This document shows, piece after piece, positions 9,534 to 18,082 of a stretch of 64,000 nucleotides of DNA; the first letter of the stretch is position 1; every line of letters begins with the position of its first letter. The translations under genes and the position numbers were made by a program. The notes under the pieces are model-generated. The model saw only the letters and a list, made by a program, of their open reading frames with translations, was not told the origin of the DNA and did no database searches. This DNA comes from WTJH01 sp049889695. Its GTDB lineage: Bacteria; Bacteroidota; Bacteroidia; Flavobacteriales; Flavobacteriaceae. Location of the stretch: the NCBI GenBank assembly GCA_049889695.1, contig JBMHCX010000007.1:62001-126000 (forward strand), written 5' to 3'.

Positions 9534-10766
9534 CTAGGAAAGCTCTGCTGCTGCTGCTGTTTGAAACTCGAGTGCAACCTGATTTTGTAGTAAATCTTCG
9601 AAAGATTCTTCTTTACGAATGAGGTGCGCTTTATTATCATGCCATAGAATCTCAGCCGGACGATAGCGGGAATTGTAATTGCTGGCCATACTAAAGCAAT
9701 AGGCACCTGCATTGTGGAAGGCTAAAAAGTCACCTTCTTGAATTTCGCTGATCTGACGGTTACTCCCAAAAGTATCCGTTTCACAAATGTAGCCTACCAC
9801 TGTGTAGAATCGTTTTTTAGCGGCTGGATTGGAGATATTTTCAATATGATGATAGGCACCATAGAGCATAGGACGCATCAGATGATTAAAGCCCGAATCT
9901 ACTTGTGCAAAAACAGTAGAAGTCGTTTGTTTGACAACATTTACAGGGGTGAGAAAATAACCTGCCTGAGAAACTAGAAATTTGCCCGGTTCAAAAATGA
10001 GCTCTAGGTCACGGCCATATTCTTCACAAAAGTCGATGAATCGATTACTTAACTTCTCTCCTAATTCTTCGATGTTGGTTTCTATATCCCCAGGTTTGTA
10101 GGGAACTTTAAACCCACTTCCAAAATCGATAAAATCGAGACGATCAAATTGTTTGGCAGTTTCGAATAAAATTTCTGCTGCATGTAGAAACACCTCTATA
10201 TCTAAAATATCGCTACCCGTATGCATGTGAATTCCGTTGACATGCATGGCAGTGTTTTCAACGATCCGTAGAATGTGTGGGGTTTGGTGAATCGATATAC
10301 CGAATTTAGAATCGATATGTCCAACCGAAATATTGGTATTCCCCCCGGCCATCACATGAGGGTTGATACGGATACAAACAGGGATATTTGGGTGTCGACT
10401 ACCGAATTGTTCCAACACCGAAAGATTATCGATATTGATTTGCACTCCCTTTTGCGCTACTTCCTCAATTTCTTTGAGGGAAACACCATTGGGTGTAAAC
10501 ATAATTTGTTGGGGTTCAAAACCCGCTTTGAGCCCGAGTTCTACTTCTTGAAGAGAAACCGTATCTAGACCACACCCTAAATGATGCATCCACTTCAAAA
10601 TGGAGATGTTGGTCAACGCCTTAGCGGCATAATTGAGTTTAAGGTGAGGAATACGATGGAAAGCTTGGGTAAGCCGATTGTATTGTGCGGCAATTTTGGC
10701 CGCGTCATAAACATAAACAGAACGCCCGTGGTCTTTGGCAATGGCTAAAAGTTGTGCATCGGTCAT
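9534..10766 (-). CDS. lysA: Diaminopimelate decarboxylase
   Basis: PLP enzyme of fold type III that decarboxylates meso-diaminopimelate to L-lysine. 410 residues, normal. The PLP lysine is in LNYAAKALTN; the glycine-rich phosphate-binding segment is DFIDFGSGFKVPYKPGD; the C-terminal partner-site motif is FHNAGAYCFSMASNYNSR, with the catalytic Cys/Asp-region shifted slightly relative to E. coli. The C-terminus has an alanine run encoded by CTG-type repeats on the plus strand (about 9544-9560). It stands alone: convergent with the FabK-like gene and divergent from sucC. Works with dapD and dapB, elsewhere in this window. Confidence 0.96.
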   Translation of the reverse strand: MTDAQLLAIAKDHGRSVYVYDAAKIAAQYNRLTQAFHRIPHLKLNYAAKALTNISILKWMHHLGCGLDTVSLQEVELGLKAGFEPQQIMFTPNGVSLKEIEEVAQKGVQINIDNLSVLEQFGSRHPNIPVCIRINPHVMAGGNTNISVGHIDSKFGISIHQTPHILRIVENTAMHVNGIHMHTGSDILDIEVFLHAAEILFETAKQFDRLDFIDFGSGFKVPYKPGDIETNIEELGEKLSNRFIDFCEEYGRDLELIFEPGKFLVSQAGYFLTPVNVVKQTTSTVFAQVDSGFNHLMRPMLYGAYHHIENISNPAAKKRFYTVVGYICETDTFGSNRQISEIQEGDFLAFHNAGAYCFSMASNYNSRYRPAEILWHDNKAHLIRKEESFEDLLQNQVALEFQTAAAAELS

Positions 10767-10848
10767 GACTCAAAAAATTTACGCTAAAATAGGGCGAATA
10801 TTAAGCCTAAACGCCTCTTGAGCAAGCATCTGATATATTTATCAAATA

Positions 10849-10866
10849 ATGTTATAAATATAACAT
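10849..10866. promoter_or_regulatory. 18-base perfect palindrome between lysA and sucC (possible operator)
   Basis: ATGTTATA-AA-TATAACAT is a perfect 8-base inverted repeat with a 2-base centre, sitting in the 169-base divergent gap, 43 bases upstream of the sucC -7 element. It closely resembles the gammaproteobacterial Zur box ATGTTATA-N-TATAACAT but with a centre one base longer. It is not followed by a T-run, so it is not a terminator. A regulator is inferred only from symmetry. Confidence 0.35.
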
Positions 10867-10908
10867 AATGAAAGCTTCAGTAGTTCAGGTTCACATTTCA
10901 GCTTTTTA

Positions 10909-10916
10909 TATTTTTG
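10909..10916 (+). promoter_or_regulatory. -7 promoter element upstream of sucC
   Basis: TATTTTTG matches TAnnTTTG, 20 bases before the sucC ATG at 10936. Confidence 0.5.
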
Positions 10917-10935
10917 CAAACAGAAAACAGCTGAT

Positions 10936-12126
10936 ATGAATTTACACGAATACCAAGGGAAAGAAATTTTAGCGCAATTCGGTGTTGGAGTCCAACGAGG
11001 AATTGTTGCAGAAAGCCCAGAAGCTGCAGTTGCAGCAGCAGAAAAACTAACCGCCGATACTGGAACAGGATGGCATGTAATCAAAGCTCAAGTGCATGCT
11101 GGAGGTCGAGGTAAAGGGGGAGGAGTAAAGTTGGCAAAATCCCTAGACGAGGTAAAGTCTATCGCATCCTCTATTATTGGGATGCAATTGGTGACACCCC
11201 AAACTCCCCCAGAAGGAAAAAAGGTTCACCAAGTTTTGATTGCTGAAGATGTCTATTATCCGGGTGATTCCGAGCCGAGCGAGTTCTACGTTTCTGTTCT
11301 GTTGAATCGTTCCACAGGTAAAAATATGATCATGTATTCTACTGAGGGCGGAATGGATATCGAAACCGTGGCAGAAGAGACGCCACATCTGATCTTTACG
11401 GAGGAAATAGATCCGGGACTAGGATTACTGCCTTTTCAAGCGCGAAAAGTCGCTTTTAATTTAGGTTTAAGCGGCCAGGCGTTTAAGCAAATGACAAAGT
11501 TTATCACGGCACTTTACAATGCCTATGTTGGTTCAGATGCATCTCTGTTTGAGATTAACCCTGTATTAAAAACATCTGATGACAAAATCATCGCTGTAGA
11601 TGCTAAAGTTGTCCTAGATGACAATGCACTTTTCCGCCACCCCGACTATTCAGAAATGCGCGATCTGCGTGAAGAAAACCCGGTTGAGGTAGAGGCTAAG
11701 GCAGTAGGTTTAAGTTATGTGGATCTCGATGGAAACGTTGGATGTATGGTGAACGGTGCAGGTTTAGCAATGGCCACTATGGATCTGATTAAATTCGCAG
11801 GAGGCGATCCGGCGAACTTTTTAGATGTAGGAGGTACTGCGGATGCCGCACGCGTAGAAACAGCCTTTAGGTTAATCTTAAAGGATCCTAAAGTAAAGGC
11901 TATACTCGTGAATATTTTCGGTGGAATTGTCCGTTGTGATCGTGTTGCGCAAGGTATTGTTGACGCATACAAAAACATGGGGGATGCCATTAAGGTGCCA
12001 ATCATTGTTCGTTTACAGGGAACGAATGCTGAGGAAGCGAAAGCAATTATAGATGCCTCTGGTTTAAACGTACAGTCCGCTATCGAATTCAAAGAAGCTG
12101 CCGACAAAGTACAAGCAGCCTTATAA
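10936..12126 (+). CDS. sucC: Succinyl-CoA synthetase (ADP/GDP-forming), beta subunit
   Basis: Beta subunit of the TCA-cycle enzyme that couples succinyl-CoA cleavage to nucleoside triphosphate formation. 396 residues, normal. The ATP-grasp domain opens MNLHEYQGKEILAQFGV; KAQVHAGGRGKGGGVKLA is the nucleotide-binding segment; LFEINPVLKT and VDAKVVLDDNALFRH carry metal ligands. The C-terminal ligase domain has NGAGLAMATMDLIKFAGGDP and NIFGGIVRCDRVAQGI. The alpha subunit (sucD) is not next to it, which is common in Bacteroidota. Own promoter; possible operator upstream. Confidence 0.98.
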   Translation: MNLHEYQGKEILAQFGVGVQRGIVAESPEAAVAAAEKLTADTGTGWHVIKAQVHAGGRGKGGGVKLAKSLDEVKSIASSIIGMQLVTPQTPPEGKKVHQVLIAEDVYYPGDSEPSEFYVSVLLNRSTGKNMIMYSTEGGMDIETVAEETPHLIFTEEIDPGLGLLPFQARKVAFNLGLSGQAFKQMTKFITALYNAYVGSDASLFEINPVLKTSDDKIIAVDAKVVLDDNALFRHPDYSEMRDLREENPVEVEAKAVGLSYVDLDGNVGCMVNGAGLAMATMDLIKFAGGDPANFLDVGGTADAARVETAFRLILKDPKVKAILVNIFGGIVRCDRVAQGIVDAYKNMGDAIKVPIIVRLQGTNAEEAKAIIDASGLNVQSAIEFKEAADKVQAAL

Positions 12127-12181
12127 TAAGTGACAAATTGACATATGTTTTCGGGTTTTTACCGACAAAATGTCTCATTCC

Positions 12182-12189
12182 TACATTTG
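12182..12189 (+). promoter_or_regulatory. -7 promoter element upstream of the hsp20 gene
   Basis: TACATTTG fits TAnnTTTG, 50 bases before the start codon at 12240. Just upstream lie GACA/TGTC repeats (12131-12174), described under findings, that could be a heat-shock control site. Confidence 0.45.
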
Positions 12190-12239
12190 GATCAGCTTTT
12201 GTTCTTCATAATGCATATTAACATTAAAAAATTTGCCTT

Positions 12240-12662
12240 ATGAACATTGTTAGACGAACCCCCGCTTGGTACCCATCTTTGATGAACGATTTTTTTGCTA
12301 GAGATTTTTCAGGAGACTCAGCCACCTTTTCATCGACTCTTCCAGCTGTGAACATACAGGAACGCGACAACACTTTCGAATTGGAGTTAGCTGTTCCAGG
12401 TCTTGAAAAAAAGGATATAGAGATTTCTGTTGAAGAAGATACGCTGATCATTGCCGCTCAAAAGCAGCATCATGACGACAGTGAAGGAAAGTACTCTCGC
12501 AAGGAGTTTAGTTACCAAAGTTTCCGAAGAGCTTTTGCTCTCCCAGAAAGTATAGACGTCAATAAGATTGACGCTAGCAGTAGTAATGGTGTCTTACAAA
12601 TCACCTTACCGAAGCGCAAAGAAGCGCTTCCACAGCCCAAAAGAATGATTAAAATTCGATAA
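12240..12662 (+). CDS. Small heat-shock protein, Hsp20/alpha-crystallin family
   Basis: 140-residue ATP-independent holdase that would bind unfolding proteins in the cytosol as a large oligomer. The alpha-crystallin domain covers about residues 35-130: it starts VNIQERDNTFELELAVPG, continues with LEKKDIEISVEEDTLIIAA and ends with the signature ASSSNGVLQITLPKR, where G-V-L is the conserved edge motif. A C-terminal I-x-I-like tail (RMIKIR) for oligomer contacts is present. Single-gene unit: own promoter and a strong terminator at 12688-12717. Confidence 0.95.
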   Translation: MNIVRRTPAWYPSLMNDFFARDFSGDSATFSSTLPAVNIQERDNTFELELAVPGLEKKDIEISVEEDTLIIAAQKQHHDDSEGKYSRKEFSYQSFRRAFALPESIDVNKIDASSSNGVLQITLPKRKEALPQPKRMIKIR

Positions 12663-12687
12663 TAGGGTTAATTATTTGTTTTTGTTT

Positions 12688-12717
12688 GAAAACCGGCCTT
12701 TTGGCCGGTTTTTTTTA
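12688..12717 (+). terminator. Rho-independent terminator of the hsp20 gene
   Basis: Stem AACCGGCC, loop TTTT, stem GGCCGGTT, then a run of Ts; the flanking A and T runs extend the stem. It lies between two convergent genes (hsp20 and uvrB) and the A-tract on the other side means it could also stop uvrB transcripts. It is the only clear hairpin-plus-T-run terminator I found in the window. Confidence 0.93.
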
Positions 12718-12720
12718 TGC

Positions 12721-14712
12721 TTATTTTAAGGCTGTTTGGTACTCTTGGATGAGATCTCTCAAACGTGCAGCCTCCATAAAATCCAGAGATTTGGCAGCTT
12801 CTTCCATGGCTTTGCGCGTCGATCGTATTTTTTGTTCAATTTCCTTGGGTGTCAAATCCCGATTAAGGGCAGCTTTGGCTTCTTTTTCTGCTCTTTCTTG
12901 GGCCTGTGTAGCCACGGAATTTTTAGCTAAGGCATTGTCTAAAGACTTGTTCAGAGCCTGAGGGGTAATCTTATACCGATCGTTATACGCCGTTTGTTTG
13001 GTGCGTCTGTATTCTGTTTCATCGATTGTCTTTTGCATGCTGTCTGTGATTTTGTCTGCATACATAATCGCTTTGCCATTGATATTTCGCGCTGCCCTCC
13101 CCACCGTTTGGGTCAAGGAGCGGTTACTGCGCAAAAAACCCTCTTTATCCGCATCTAAAATAGCTACTAAAGATACCTCTGGAAGGTCCAATCCTTCCCG
13201 AAGTAAATTCACTCCCACCAATACATCGAAGATTCCTTTGCGTAAATCTTGCATAATCTCCACACGCTCGAGTGTGTCCACATCGCTGTGGATATAACGA
13301 CAGCGGATCTGTACTCTACTGAGATATTTGGTGAGTTCTTCAGCCATCCGTTTGGTAAGTGTTGTGACCAAAGTACGTTCATCTTTTTCTACCCGTTGCT
13401 GGATTTCTTCAATCAGATCATCGATTTGGTTGAGACTGGGACGCACTTCAATGATTGGATCTAGCAGTCCTGTCGGGCGAATAATTTGTTCGACATAAAT
13501 CCCTTCAGTTTTTTGGAGTTCATAGTCTGCGGGAGTTGCGCTGACGTAGAGTACCTGATTTTGTAAAGCTTCGAATTCCTCGAATTTCAATGGGCGATTA
13601 TCCAAGGCAGCGGGGAGCCGGAAGCCGTAGTCCACTAAATTTTCCTTTCTGCTTCGGTCGCCACCATACATCGCGTGTACCTGAGAAATAGTTACGTGAC
13701 TTTCGTCAATAACCATCAGATAATCATCAGGAAAATAGTCCAAGAGGCAAAAGGGTCGTGTTCCCGGAGAACGACCATCCAGATAGCGAGAGTAGTTTTC
13801 AATCCCTGAGCAATATCCCAGTTCACGTATCATTTCCAAGTCAAATTCTGTCCGTTCTTCTAATCTTTTTGCCTCAAGAGGTTTTCCGATTTCACGAAAA
13901 TAATCTACCTGCTTCACCAGATCGTCTTGGATCTGAATAATGGCATTTTGCAGGACATCTGGCGAGGTCACGAAAATATTTGCCGGGTAAATATTGACTT
14001 TGTCATATTCTTCTAAAACCCGATTTTCAATCGGGTCGAAAGTTTCAATAATTTCGATTTCATCTCCAAAAAAGTGCAATCGGAATGCCAGGTCGGCATA
14101 GCCTGGGAATACATCGACTACATCTCCTTGTACCCTGAAGTTCCCACGGTTAAATTCTGCGGTCGTTCTTGAATATAAACTTTGCACCAATCGGTGTAAT
14201 AGTTGTGTTCTAGAAATGACTTGATCTCGTTCGAGGGTAATGACGTTTTTTTGGAATTCCATGGGGTTCCCAATACCATATAAGCAAGAAACAGAAGCGA
14301 CTACCAATACATCTCTTCGTCCTGAAAGGAGAGAAGAAGTAGTACTTAAACGAAGTTTTTCGATTTCTTCATTGATGCTTAAGTCTTTTTCAATGTAGGT
14401 ACCTGTAACGGGAATATACGCTTCGGGCTGGTAGTAGTCGTAATAGGAAACAAAATATTCTACCGCATTATTGGGAAAAAATTGTTTGAATTCCGAGTAC
14501 AGTTGGGCGGCTAATGTTTTGTTGTGGGCCAAAACAAGGGTTGGACGCTGCAATTCTTCCACCACATTTGCCACCGTAAAGGTTTTGCCGGAACCCGTTA
14601 CTCCTTGCAGGGTTACAAAGGGATCCTGACGGTCAAAACTGGCAACGATTTGATTGATGGCCTCTGGTTGATCGCCCGTGGGTTTAAAATCCGATTGGAT
14701 TTGAAATTTCAT
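12721..14712 (-). CDS. uvrB: Excinuclease ABC subunit B
   Basis: Damage-verifying helicase-like subunit of nucleotide excision repair; works with UvrA, UvrC and UvrD. 663 residues, normal. Walker A is VTGSGKTFTVANVVEEL; the beta-hairpin that clamps DNA is in EYFVSYYDYYQPEAYIP; motif V/VI region LLREGLDLPEVSLVAILDADK and SLTQTVGRAARNINGK are intact. The C-terminal UVR motif that binds UvrC (MEEAAKSLDFMEAARLRDLI) is present. I chose ATG 14712; six codons upstream there is only an in-frame TTG. Homologues start near FKPTGDQPEAI, which supports this. Confidence 0.97.
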   Translation of the reverse strand: MKFQIQSDFKPTGDQPEAINQIVASFDRQDPFVTLQGVTGSGKTFTVANVVEELQRPTLVLAHNKTLAAQLYSEFKQFFPNNAVEYFVSYYDYYQPEAYIPVTGTYIEKDLSINEEIEKLRLSTTSSLLSGRRDVLVVASVSCLYGIGNPMEFQKNVITLERDQVISRTQLLHRLVQSLYSRTTAEFNRGNFRVQGDVVDVFPGYADLAFRLHFFGDEIEIIETFDPIENRVLEEYDKVNIYPANIFVTSPDVLQNAIIQIQDDLVKQVDYFREIGKPLEAKRLEERTEFDLEMIRELGYCSGIENYSRYLDGRSPGTRPFCLLDYFPDDYLMVIDESHVTISQVHAMYGGDRSRKENLVDYGFRLPAALDNRPLKFEEFEALQNQVLYVSATPADYELQKTEGIYVEQIIRPTGLLDPIIEVRPSLNQIDDLIEEIQQRVEKDERTLVTTLTKRMAEELTKYLSRVQIRCRYIHSDVDTLERVEIMQDLRKGIFDVLVGVNLLREGLDLPEVSLVAILDADKEGFLRSNRSLTQTVGRAARNINGKAIMYADKITDSMQKTIDETEYRRTKQTAYNDRYKITPQALNKSLDNALAKNSVATQAQERAEKEAKAALNRDLTPKEIEQKIRSTRKAMEEAAKSLDFMEAARLRDLIQEYQTALK

Positions 14713-14727
14713 AGCTGCGCTTTCCTG

Positions 14728-14735
14728 CAAAAGTA
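14728..14735 (-). promoter_or_regulatory. -7 promoter element upstream of uvrB
   Basis: Read on the minus strand this is TACTTTTG, an exact TAnnTTTG match ending 15 bases before the uvrB ATG. It sits in the 40-base gap behind the ABC permease gene. Confidence 0.48.
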
Positions 14736-14752
14736 GGGATTCAAAACCATCT

Positions 14753-15601
14753 CTATAAATCTCTTTTGAGAAGAATCTGATAGCTTCCCCAAAGGAAAAT
14801 CACACTCCAAACCAAAGCGATGAATAATTCGTGATATTGAACTCCAGGGTGTACAGACATTTCTTGACCAATTTGGTTGGCGATATTTCTCACTGCCGAT
14901 AGACGTGTAAAGGGTTCATCTATAGTGTTACTCATGGCTTGTAGTGGGAAGAATTGCATGAATTTTTCAGGACTTAACCAAGGGTGCTCTCTCAAATTCG
15001 ACCAAGCCCAAATCCATATGATTCCTTCTATAAATTGCCAAAAAAACAGTAAGCCAAGTGCAAATGCAGAGCGTTTAATCAACACGCTTAAAAACAAACA
15101 GAATGAAAAAAAACCAAACAGCTTAACAGCGTAGGCCAATAGGTAGTCGATATCCATGATGAGGATGGAAAACTCCGTATAGTCGGAATACAGCAGCCCT
15201 AAAAGGAGGGAAACGACCCCTAAGAAAAGTGTTGAAATCAGCACAAAAGTAGCAATCATCAAGACTTTTGATCCGAGAAATTCTATTTTGCTCAAACCAT
15301 CGATCAAATTCTGTTTGAGCGTTCGATAGCTATATTCGTTTCCAACTAAAGCTACGATGACCACCGCAAAAAAAAGTTTTAAATAAGCGACCAGATAACT
15401 GTTGAAATGCCAAATAAAAGGGAAGTTGAAAATACCTTCTTCCGCCAAGTGAAACTTGAAGGCTCCAAAATCGAACTTTACGGTTGTGAGTAAGGCAACA
15501 CTACTAATCAGTGTGAAGTAACTAATAATCAGAAAGCGAGCGATTCCGTTGTTCCAGAGTTTGATCCACTCCACTTGCAATAGGCGTTTAAACTCAAGCA
15601 T
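14753..15601 (-). CDS. ABC-2 type transporter permease
   Basis: 282-residue integral membrane protein with about six hydrophobic segments (for example IARFLIISYFTLISSVALL near the N-terminus, and LFFAVVIVALVG). The NEYSYRTLKQNLIDGLSK stretch after the second segment is the cytosolic coupling region typical of BcrB/NatB-like ABC-2 permeases. It overlaps by 8 bases the ATPase gene upstream on the same strand, so the two form one exporter. Substrate cannot be told; relatives export peptides, antibiotics or ions. Confidence 0.88.
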   Translation of the reverse strand: MLEFKRLLQVEWIKLWNNGIARFLIISYFTLISSVALLTTVKFDFGAFKFHLAEEGIFNFPFIWHFNSYLVAYLKLFFAVVIVALVGNEYSYRTLKQNLIDGLSKIEFLGSKVLMIATFVLISTLFLGVVSLLLGLLYSDYTEFSILIMDIDYLLAYAVKLFGFFSFCLFLSVLIKRSAFALGLLFFWQFIEGIIWIWAWSNLREHPWLSPEKFMQFFPLQAMSNTIDEPFTRLSAVRNIANQIGQEMSVHPGVQYHELFIALVWSVIFLWGSYQILLKRDL

Positions 15602-16493
15602 TTTTTGTCAGGGTTAAAAATTGATCTTCTAATGAGGGTTTGCGTTTGACCAAATGTTCTGGATAGATTTCAGATGCGACCATACGTTTGCATAATTCGT
15701 CAGCGGGAAGGGAGGCACTTAGGTAGGCCAAAAGGAGTCCGTTTTCAGAAGTAACCCGGTCTACTTCAGCGGTCTGCTGGAGAAAGGTTTCCAATTTTTT
15801 CATATCGGCTCCCTTGAGTTCAAAAAAGCCATGACTGTGGGTCAGCTCATCGACCTTGCCTTGATATTGCTGTATTCCATTTTTTAAGACAATGACGTGG
15901 GAACATATCTTTTCTACTTCATCCAGTAGGTGAGAAGCCAATACGATAGTAGTCCCGTGTTTTGCGATGGTACCGATCAGCTGTCGAATCTGATGAATTC
16001 CTTCCGGGTCTAGGCCATTGGTGGGTTCGTCTAAAATCAATAATTCAGGATCGTTCAGCAGGGCAGAGGCGATGGCCAGTCGTTGCTTCATTCCCAAAGA
16101 AAAGTTTTTAAACCGATCGTTCTTGCGTTCCCACAAACCGACCAATTGCAGTTGTTTTTCAATAGCTGTTTCAGGGCAGTTTTTGATTTTGCAGACCAAT
16201 CTTAAATTGTCGTAGGCACTCAGATAGGGGTAAAAATTAGGCCGCTCAATCAGGGCGCCTACTTTTTGAAGTGCCTGATGATTATTGAGTCTTCCGCCAA
16301 ACCATCGAAAAGAGCCGCTTGTCGGGTTAACCACTTGCAAAACCATCCCTAAGGTCGTTGACTTTCCGCTACCGTTGGGCCCGAGTAGTCCCACGATTTG
16401 TCCTTTTTCAATCGTCATCGATATTTGGTCCACTGCTTTGAGGGTGCCGTAGGACTTGGAGAGGTTAAAAAGTTCTAATAGAGGTTTTTTCAT
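15594..16493 (-). CDS. ABC transporter ATP-binding protein (BcrA/NatA type)
   Basis: 299-residue ATPase partner of the downstream permease. Walker A GLLGPNGSGKSTTLGMV, Q-loop region around GALIERPNFYPYLSAYDNL, ABC signature FSLGMKQRLAIASALL, Walker B LLILDEPTNGLDPEG and switch His in VLASHLLDEV are all present. About 85 residues follow the nucleotide-binding domain, as in the drug-exporter DRA subfamily. Start codons of this gene and the kinase-like gene lie back to back with 48 bases between them, so their promoters share that gap; only a near-consensus -7 (TACTTTTA, 16517-16524, plus strand) is seen. Confidence 0.95.
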   Translation of the reverse strand: MKKPLLELFNLSKSYGTLKAVDQISMTIEKGQIVGLLGPNGSGKSTTLGMVLQVVNPTSGSFRWFGGRLNNHQALQKVGALIERPNFYPYLSAYDNLRLVCKIKNCPETAIEKQLQLVGLWERKNDRFKNFSLGMKQRLAIASALLNDPELLILDEPTNGLDPEGIHQIRQLIGTIAKHGTTIVLASHLLDEVEKICSHVIVLKNGIQQYQGKVDELTHSHGFFELKGADMKKLETFLQQTAEVDRVTSENGLLLAYLSASLPADELCKRMVASEIYPEHLVKRKPSLEDQFLTLTKNA

Positions 16494-16541
16494 TGTGAAG
16501 GGGTCAGAATTTATACTACTTTTAGCCTAAGCTGATCTCCG

Positions 16542-17600
16542 ATGGATAAACTAATATCGAAAAAAAAACCGTTTTACCCGCTTGGAAATAGGTTAATCCC
16601 TTTTTTAAAACGATATGACCGTTGGGTAGAAACTCCTATAAGTTATGAAGATTTATTGAGGTTTTCGGGCTCGGTTGCCGTCTACGATGCAAATGATGAA
16701 GATACTTTGTGGGTGCGTGTTTATTTTTCTGATACCGAGCGAGCAGAAATCGATTTTAACCTGAAAAAAATCTATACTTTACTGCATTCGGATGGTAATG
16801 AAATGGCCCTCCCTTTTCTCAATGTCGATGCGATCGATTACTGTACTTTTGGGAATTCTAAGCCTTTTCGTATCAAAATCCGAAACATTCTCAATGACAA
16901 CTTCACCTATTTTTATGTAAAAAAAACAGATGCTTCTCGGGTATATGGCTTGGAATTGGAACATATGCTTTCGCCCTACAATCTAAATTACTTGGTGGAT
17001 GAACAAACACTAGTAGAAGAGCATATTGCGGGTATTCCAGGGGATATTTTTTTTAAAGATCATTTGCAAAACATAAATGCTTCTCAACGGAACCAGATTG
17101 CCAAAGAATACGTGAAGTTTAACGAGCGATGTATGGTGCGTTTACTCGGAGATATGCGTGCTTACAATTATGTAGTGATTCCAGTGCACGATTTCGATCA
17201 GGTTATTTTTCGTTTGCGGGCAATTGATTTTGACCAACAAGCTTTTGAAGGGAAATTTAATGTTTATCGGCCGCAGTTCTTCAAGGAAAACCAACCTCTG
17301 GTTCATGTAATTCAGCAGAACCTTCAAAAAGATTCCATTATTCAATACAAAATTGAAGAAAGGTCCATCATGGCTCGAAGAATTATTAGCTCAGGGAATC
17401 GCCTAGAGTTACTTTTAAACGCGATGGAAGGGCAGGAGATTAGTCTCCCAGAAAATATAGAACGGTTAAAAAACGAAATTTACAGATACACCAACGATGA
17501 AGCTTTCCGTCTAAGCAAAACCATGGGTGAAATTGTCAGGTGTAGTTTTAACTTTATCCGTCGAAACTACGAAACGGTGAATATGTCAAATTTATTCTAA
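16542..17600 (+). CDS. Uncharacterised protein with a kinase-like residue pattern
   Basis: 352 residues, no signal peptide or membrane segment. I do not recognise a named family. The order of residues resembles a protein-kinase/aminoglycoside-phosphotransferase fold: FYVKK (Lys127/128) as a possible ATP lysine, ELEH (Glu138/140) as helix C, LVEEHIAG (159-164) as hinge, GDMRAYN (Asp204, Asn209; D-x4-N) as catalytic loop, and AIDFDQ (Asp229/231) as metal-binding DFG equivalent. About 120 mostly helical residues follow. The usual His before the catalytic Asp is replaced (LLGD). It ends tail to tail, 4 bases overlapping, with the pRiA4b-ORF3-like gene. The kinase idea is my inference. Confidence 0.8.
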   Translation: MDKLISKKKPFYPLGNRLIPFLKRYDRWVETPISYEDLLRFSGSVAVYDANDEDTLWVRVYFSDTERAEIDFNLKKIYTLLHSDGNEMALPFLNVDAIDYCTFGNSKPFRIKIRNILNDNFTYFYVKKTDASRVYGLELEHMLSPYNLNYLVDEQTLVEEHIAGIPGDIFFKDHLQNINASQRNQIAKEYVKFNERCMVRLLGDMRAYNYVVIPVHDFDQVIFRLRAIDFDQQAFEGKFNVYRPQFFKENQPLVHVIQQNLQKDSIIQYKIEERSIMARRIISSGNRLELLLNAMEGQEISLPENIERLKNEIYRYTNDEAFRLSKTMGEIVRCSFNFIRRNYETVNMSNLF

Positions 17601-18082
17601 TAGAACTCATCGTCACTTTCCCAATCGGAAAGATCCTCATCTTCTAGGGAAATATCCCCTTCTGTTCCATCGCTATCGAATTTTTTCTCGGGTGCTTCTT
17701 CTGGAACTTCTCCTTGAGCGAAGATTAATTGGGGGTAGGAGCCTCCCGAAACTTCTTCTCCGACTTCCATCAGTTCTACAAAGAAGGTCCACATCCATAG
17801 GAAATCATACACATATAATAACTTGTGCTGCTCGGGGCCAAAGATTTCATCTAGGGGAGTTTCAGCAAAGCTTTTTCCCTCCTCCATTTCTAAAAGTGGG
17901 AGTTCATCACATTGTTCCCATTGGTCATTCGACAGATAAAAGGCGGCCATTTCTTGCCCCCCGAAGCCAAAGGCTTGTGCTATTGCCAGGTGTAATTCAT
18001 CTAAGCTGGCGGAGGATTGGATTTCAATATCCCGCAGGACATCGTCTTCTACATCAAGGATTACACGGATTCTGTATATCAT
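17597..18082 (-). CDS. pRiA4b ORF-3-like protein
   Basis: 161-residue cytosolic protein of the family named after plasmid pRiA4b ORF-3, whose role is unknown. It begins with the family pattern (IYRIRVILDVEDDVLRDIEI, then LDELHLAIAQAFGFGGQEMA) and has the aromatic core LLYVYDFLWMWTFFVEL. The tail from about residue 115 is strongly acidic (EGDISLEDEDLSDWESDDEF). Its ATG overlaps the stop of the heme A synthase gene on the same strand by 4 bases (ATGA), and its stop overlaps the stop of the convergent kinase-like gene. Nothing suggests it is mobile here. Confidence 0.85.
   Translation of the reverse strand: MIYRIRVILDVEDDVLRDIEIQSSASLDELHLAIAQAFGFGGQEMAAFYLSNDQWEQCDELPLLEMEEGKSFAETPLDEIFGPEQHKLLYVYDFLWMWTFFVELMEVGEEVSGGSYPQLIFAQGEVPEEAPEKKFDSDGTEGDISLEDEDLSDWESDDEFY

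Noticed and set aside
9544..9560. CTG/CAG triplet run at the end of lysA
   Set aside because: It simply encodes an alanine run in the LysA C-terminus; no evidence of an unstable repeat.
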